Positions 6,668-9,451 of a stretch of DNA of 9,451 nucleotides are shown here, in pieces; position 1 is the stretch's first letter; each line of letters begins with the position of its first letter. Source of the stretch: Gammaproteobacteria bacterium. GTDB taxonomy: Bacteria > Pseudomonadota > Gammaproteobacteria > Pseudomonadales > Azotimanducaceae. The notes under the pieces are model-generated. The model had not been told where the DNA came from and did not search any database. It worked only from the letters and a program-made list of their open reading frames with translations. The stretch is taken from positions 1 through 9,451 of the forward strand of contig JABIVN010000050.1 of the NCBI GenBank assembly GCA_018667205.1, read 5' to 3'. Both the position numbers and the translations under genes were made by a program.

Positions 6668-6868
6668 CTAGATAACTTTCTCGTCTTCTAGCCGTTTAAC
6701 GAGGTCATTTAAGACCCCTTTAACAGAAGAACCCGCGAGGGACTCACTTAGAATATTCATGATTTCCTTGTTCATCGAAGTGTTATTGGATTCAGCACTC
6801 CTTTTAACTTCTAGATGAATCGTTGGCGGAAGTCGTAATACAAATTTTACCTGTTCGAGTTGTGACAC
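6668..6868 (-). CDS. Arc-family ribbon-helix-helix DNA-binding protein
   Basis: A 66-residue protein with the Arc-like RHH fold. The beta strand is VKFVLRLPP (7-15), helix A is IHLEVKRSAESNN (17-29), and the turn and helix B are TSMNKEIMNILSESL (30-44). This matches the family pattern 'F.LRLP..L...L...A...G.S.N.EI...L..SL'. Lys8, Val10 and Arg12 on the strand would read DNA bases in a dimer. The rest (45-66) is a charged tail, LNDLVKRLEDEKV, that could form a short coiled coil for tetramerisation. The start is GTG at 6868 with a strong AAAGGA six bases upstream. It is divergently arranged to the MATE transporter, with an inverted repeat between them, which suggests autoregulation and possibly control of the transporter. 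No toxin gene is adjacent, so a toxin-antitoxin role is not supported. Confidence 0.85.
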   Translation of the reverse strand: MSQLEQVKFVLRLPPTIHLEVKRSAESNNTSMNKEIMNILSESLAGSSVKGVLNDLVKRLEDEKVI

Positions 6869-6899
6869 TTAGGTTCCTTTAGACCGAGAAGACTTCGCT

Positions 6900-6905
6900 A
6901 CTATA
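6900..6905 (-). promoter_or_regulatory. possible -10 element for the RHH gene
   Basis: On the minus strand TATAGT (6905-6900) matches the sigma70 -10 consensus at five of six bases. A start of transcription near 6893 would leave a short leader carrying the AAAGGA site. No good -35 hexamer lies at the proper distance (CAGTTA at 6928-6923), which would fit an activated or weak promoter. The inverted repeat at 6929-6953 abuts this -35 position. Confidence 0.35.
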
Positions 6906-6928
6906 GGCTGATAATTCGTAAATAACTG

Positions 6929-6953
6929 CTTACAAAAGTCACGCAATTGTAAG
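6929..6953. promoter_or_regulatory. candidate RHH operator: inverted repeat CTTACAA-N11-TTGTAAG
   Basis: Perfect 7-bp arms CTTACAA (6929-6935) and TTGTAAG (6947-6953) are separated by 11 bases, about 18 bp from arm centre to arm centre, which is close to two helical turns. Extra half-sites of the same core, GTAA at 6918-6921 and TTAC at 6955-6958, flank it. The element lies between the divergent RHH and MATE genes, where a dimeric or tetrameric RHH repressor would be expected to bind. The assignment of the binder is an inference. Confidence 0.5.
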
Positions 6954-6971
6954 TTTACCTTGATCCCTGAA

Positions 6972-6980
6972 TGCTATGAT
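6972..6980 (+). promoter_or_regulatory. possible extended -10 promoter element for the MATE gene
   Basis: TGCTATGAT is an extended -10 (TGn plus TATGAT). A TTTACC 15 bases before it is a poor -35. Transcription would start near 6987, only a few bases ahead of the TTG at 6990, implying a nearly leaderless message, or else that the element is fortuitous. Confidence 0.35.
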
Positions 6981-6989
6981 AAGGCCGTT

Positions 6990-8324
6990 TTGACCTTCAA
7001 TAACGCCATCGACACCACCCTCAACCGCAAACGCGTACTTTATCTTGCGTGGCCCATCATACTATCTAATATTTCAGCGCCGCTATTGGGACTCGTAGAT
7101 ACCGCCGTCATCGGAAACCTGAACAACCCAGCCCTAATCGGGGCTATTGCTATAGGCGCGATGATTTTCAGTTTTATCTACTGGGGGTTTGGGTTCCTGC
7201 GAATGGCTACCACCGGCCTTATCGCTCAGTCCCGCGGCGCAGAAGACTATGATGGCGCCAAAGCCGCCTTCTATAGAGCCCTGATTATCGCTGTTAGCAT
7301 CGGATCAATTCTATTGCTTCTCCAAAATGTCCTTGCCGGATTCGCCTTTTCAGTCATTGAAGGTAGCCCTGCTGTTGAGGAAGCCGCGGTCACCTATTTC
7401 AACATTAGAATATGGTCAGCCCCACTTAGCCTTATACACCTCGTGTTAATGGGATATTTGCTGGCACACCAAAGGTCCACCACCATCCTATGGATACAGC
7501 TATTACTCAACGGGACCAACATTGTGCTAGATTTCGTGTTCGTCGCTGGCTTTGGCTGGGGTGTCGCCGGCATTGCGGCGGCGACTGTTATCGCAGAAAT
7601 TGTCACGACTTGCGTTGGTGTTTACATCGTCTTTCGGCATATGCGGTGCAGCTACATGACTATAGCCGTCCCAATGAGCATTCTGAAAGATATCCAGGCA
7701 GTACTCAAAACGCTTAGGATTAACCGAGACATAATGATCAGGACTTTGTCCCTGATATTCGCGTTCGCTTGGTTTACCAACGAGGGAGCCAAATCCGGCG
7801 ATATTATGCTGGCAACCAACGCAATCCTCATGCAATTTGTGGCTTTTTCTGCTTTTTTTCTGGATGGTTACGCGCTTGCTGCAGAAAGTCTTGTCGGCAC
7901 CGCTGTTGGTGCAAAAAACCGGAGCGGTTTAGACCGAACCTTACGTTACATCAACGAACTGGGACTAGTGACAGCCATTATCCTTTCAGCGATTTTTTTC
8001 TTGGCAGGACCAGCCATGATTGACCTACTCACCAACGTCGATGAAGTAAGAAATACAACCAGAACCTACCTACTCTGGGTCGTTGCTGCACCGGTCATTT
8101 CACTTTGGTGCTATTTGTTGGATGGCGTCTTCATCGGCGCGACTTGTACTCGTGAGATGCGCAATGCGATGGTGTTCTCATTAATGGCATACCTCGCCGC
8201 CTGGTACTTACTAGCACCTGTTTTTCTAAATCATGGTCTGTGGCTGTCACTGCATGTGTATTTTGTCGTTCGTGCGCTGACGCTTTGGTATTACCTGCCC
8301 AATGTCCGGGCACGATGTACTTAA
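6990..8324 (+). CDS. dinF: MATE family efflux transporter, DinF subfamily
   Basis: A 444-residue integral membrane protein with about twelve hydrophobic segments in two halves, typical of Na+- or H+-coupled MATE exporters of cationic drugs and metabolites. DinF-branch motifs are visible: LALP-like LAWPIILSNISAPLLGLVDTAVIG (19-42), RMATTGLIAQSRGA (71-84), NRDIMIRTL (245-253) opening the second half, LDGYALAAESLVG (291-303), WCYLLDGVFIGAT (373-385) and EMRNAMV (389-395). The start is set at TTG 6990 because AAGG lies five bases upstream and it leaves a normal short N-terminus. TTG at 6960 would add ten residues but has no ribosome site. E. coli dinF follows lexA; here no lexA or LexA box (CTGT-N8-ACAG) is seen. 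The neighbour is instead a divergent RHH regulator. The LLM oxidoreductase gene follows after 58 bases and may share the transcript. Confidence 0.9.
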   Translation: MTFNNAIDTTLNRKRVLYLAWPIILSNISAPLLGLVDTAVIGNLNNPALIGAIAIGAMIFSFIYWGFGFLRMATTGLIAQSRGAEDYDGAKAAFYRALIIAVSIGSILLLLQNVLAGFAFSVIEGSPAVEEAAVTYFNIRIWSAPLSLIHLVLMGYLLAHQRSTTILWIQLLLNGTNIVLDFVFVAGFGWGVAGIAAATVIAEIVTTCVGVYIVFRHMRCSYMTIAVPMSILKDIQAVLKTLRINRDIMIRTLSLIFAFAWFTNEGAKSGDIMLATNAILMQFVAFSAFFLDGYALAAESLVGTAVGAKNRSGLDRTLRYINELGLVTAIILSAIFFLAGPAMIDLLTNVDEVRNTTRTYLLWVVAAPVISLWCYLLDGVFIGATCTREMRNAMVFSLMAYLAAWYLLAPVFLNHGLWLSLHVYFVVRALTLWYYLPNVRARCT

Positions 8325-8382
8325 TTGCTTTTCACATGCCAGTCACCGTAAACTTTGCCGTTCGAACACTACGGATTCAACG

Positions 8383-9435
8383 ATGAAAATCTCTACCTTA
8401 ATGAGTTACGCGCAAGGCTACGTCGGCGCGACAAAAGAAATTGTGGAAATGGAAAAAGCAGGTCTGGATGTCGTCTGGGTCCCAGAGGCTTATTCCTTCG
8501 ATGGTGTCTCTGCGATGGGCTATATCGCGGCTAAAACTGAGAGAGTTACCATTGCGTCTGGGATCCTCAATGTTTACAGCAGGACACCTGCCCTAATGGC
8601 CATGACTGCCGCAGGCATCGACGCACTGTCCGAAGGACGCTGCATGCTGGGGTTAGGTGCCTCCGGGCCCCAAGTGATTGAAGGTTTTCACGGCGTACCC
8701 TACGACGCGCCTATGACTAGGCTTCGAGAAACGATTGAGATCTGCCGCAATGTGTGGCGACGGGAAGATAAACTCGAGTATCAAGGGAAGAAATACCAAA
8801 TCCCACTCGCACCGGGTCAAGGTACAGGACTGGGTAAACCGCTTAAGATAATTAACCACCCATATCGCGAAGAGATTCCTATCGCTCTGGCAACCCTCGG
8901 AGAGAAAAGTGTTGAGATGACCGCTGAGCTTGCTGATGCCTGGCTACCGGCTTTTTACATGGCGGAAGGCGCAGACGCGGTCTGGGGCGAGGCATTGAGG
9001 AAAGGCAACGCAAAACGCGATCCAGGAAGACCTCCTCTGGATATTTATGCGGGCGGCGCAGTCGCGATCGGGGATGGTCTTGAATCCTACCGAGACATGT
9101 CACGACCGGGCATAGCGCTGTATGTTGGCGGAATGGGCGCAAAAGAGAAAAACTTTTATAATCAGGTCTTCAGAAAATACGGCTACGAGGAAGAAGCAGA
9201 AAACATTCAGAATCTATTCCTTGCTGGTCGAAAATCAGCAGCAGAAGCTGCCATTCCCGACTCTTACCTGGAAGCGACTTCACTGGTTGGTCCTGAAGGA
9301 TTCGTCATTGACCGTCTTCAGGCTTTGAAGGAGCATGGCGTTACCTCACTTAATGTAGGCTTTCTTGGAACGACGACTGCTGAAAGAGTCTCTAACTGTG
9401 ACAAACTTAACAACTTGATAGCAAAGGCGCTATAG
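8383..9435 (+). CDS. LLM class (luciferase-like) flavin/F420-dependent oxidoreductase, Rv3520c-like
   Basis: A 350-residue TIM-barrel protein of the bacterial luciferase-like monooxygenase superfamily. It most resembles the actinobacterial Rv3520c-type, annotated as coenzyme F420-dependent. Key stretches are GLDVVWVPEAYSFDGVSAMG (27-46), RVTIASGILNVYSRTPALMAMTA (54-76), LSEGRCMLGLGASGPQVIEGFHG (82-104), TGLGKPLKIINHP (148-160), IPIALATLGEKSVEM (165-179), ADAWLPAFY (184-192) and ALYVGGMGAKEKNFY (245-259). The SGPQV and GMGA.E.NF segments are characteristic of this subgroup. The start at ATG 8383 is chosen because the frame upstream back to 8302 overlaps the MATE gene and lacks barrel sequence. 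A weak GGAT lies eight bases upstream. A possible promoter (TTGCTT at 8325, TAAACT at 8349, 18 apart) sits between it and the MATE gene. The electron donor, F420 or FMNH2, and the substrate cannot be read from the sequence. Confidence 0.88.
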   Translation: MKISTLMSYAQGYVGATKEIVEMEKAGLDVVWVPEAYSFDGVSAMGYIAAKTERVTIASGILNVYSRTPALMAMTAAGIDALSEGRCMLGLGASGPQVIEGFHGVPYDAPMTRLRETIEICRNVWRREDKLEYQGKKYQIPLAPGQGTGLGKPLKIINHPYREEIPIALATLGEKSVEMTAELADAWLPAFYMAEGADAVWGEALRKGNAKRDPGRPPLDIYAGGAVAIGDGLESYRDMSRPGIALYVGGMGAKEKNFYNQVFRKYGYEEEAENIQNLFLAGRKSAAEAAIPDSYLEATSLVGPEGFVIDRLQALKEHGVTSLNVGFLGTTTAERVSNCDKLNNLIAKAL

Positions 9436-9451
9436 CCGAGGGAAACGGGGC

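Noticed and set aside
6869..6989. LexA box upstream of the dinF-like gene
   Set aside because: No CTGT-N8-ACAG element was found, so SOS control as in E. coli is not supported.
6668..8324. Toxin-antitoxin reading of the RHH gene
   Set aside because: No small toxin-like gene adjoins it on the same strand in either direction; the downstream 200 bases are gene-free.
1..9451. CRISPR arrays, tRNA or rRNA genes, insertion sequences
   Set aside because: No regularly spaced repeats, cloverleaf-like segments, transposase-like proteins or terminal inverted repeats were seen.

Overview
The window looks like a chromosomal stretch of a Gram-negative, probably marine, gammaproteobacterium-like bacterium. 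It has mixed base composition near 50% GC, dense genes, a lipobox-bearing exported lipoprotein, FxsA and a DinF-type MATE transporter. Several acyl-CoA/lipid-type enzymes and an Rv3520c-like flavin/F420 monooxygenase-fold protein recall aerobic heterotrophs with broad carbon metabolism. The taxonomic guess is an inference from gene content only. No tRNA, rRNA, CRISPR array, transposase or phage gene was seen.

Layout. (1) Positions 1-1723, minus strand: a close-packed run in the order alpha/beta hydrolase, crotonase-fold enoyl-CoA hydratase/isomerase, and the N-terminal part of a CbbQ/NorQ-type MoxR AAA+ ATPase that leaves the window at base 1. The ATPase gene is interrupted just after its Walker A region by a 24-base in-frame insert that starts with TAA and is bounded by GCATT direct repeats. 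(2) Positions 1849-3755, plus strand: FxsA-like membrane protein and an M20 metallopeptidase, overlapping by four bases (ATGA), followed by a likely intrinsic terminator. (3) Positions 3827-4990, minus strand: an acyl-CoA dehydrogenase. It is divergent from (4), positions 5129-6460, plus strand: a lipoprotein with about four DUF4397-like repeats. (5) Positions 6461-6667: a gene-free stretch with a strong hairpin, a T-tract tandem repeat and a second hairpin. (6) Positions 6668-6868, minus strand: a small Arc-like ribbon-helix-helix regulator, divergent from a DinF-type MATE transporter (6990-8324, plus strand). A GTAA/TTAC palindrome lies between the two and is a candidate operator. (7) Positions 8383-9435, plus strand: an LLM-class (luciferase-like) oxidoreductase.

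How the genes may work together. The crotonase, acyl-CoA dehydrogenase, hydrolase and LLM oxidoreductase suggest catabolism of fatty-acid- or isoprenoid-like acyl-CoA compounds, but they sit in separate transcription units, so no single pathway is shown. The MoxR ATPase probably partners with a VWA protein encoded beyond base 1. The RHH protein probably regulates itself and perhaps the MATE pump. The two most unusual observations are the bypass-like interruption in the ATPase gene and the compact RHH-palindrome-MATE arrangement.
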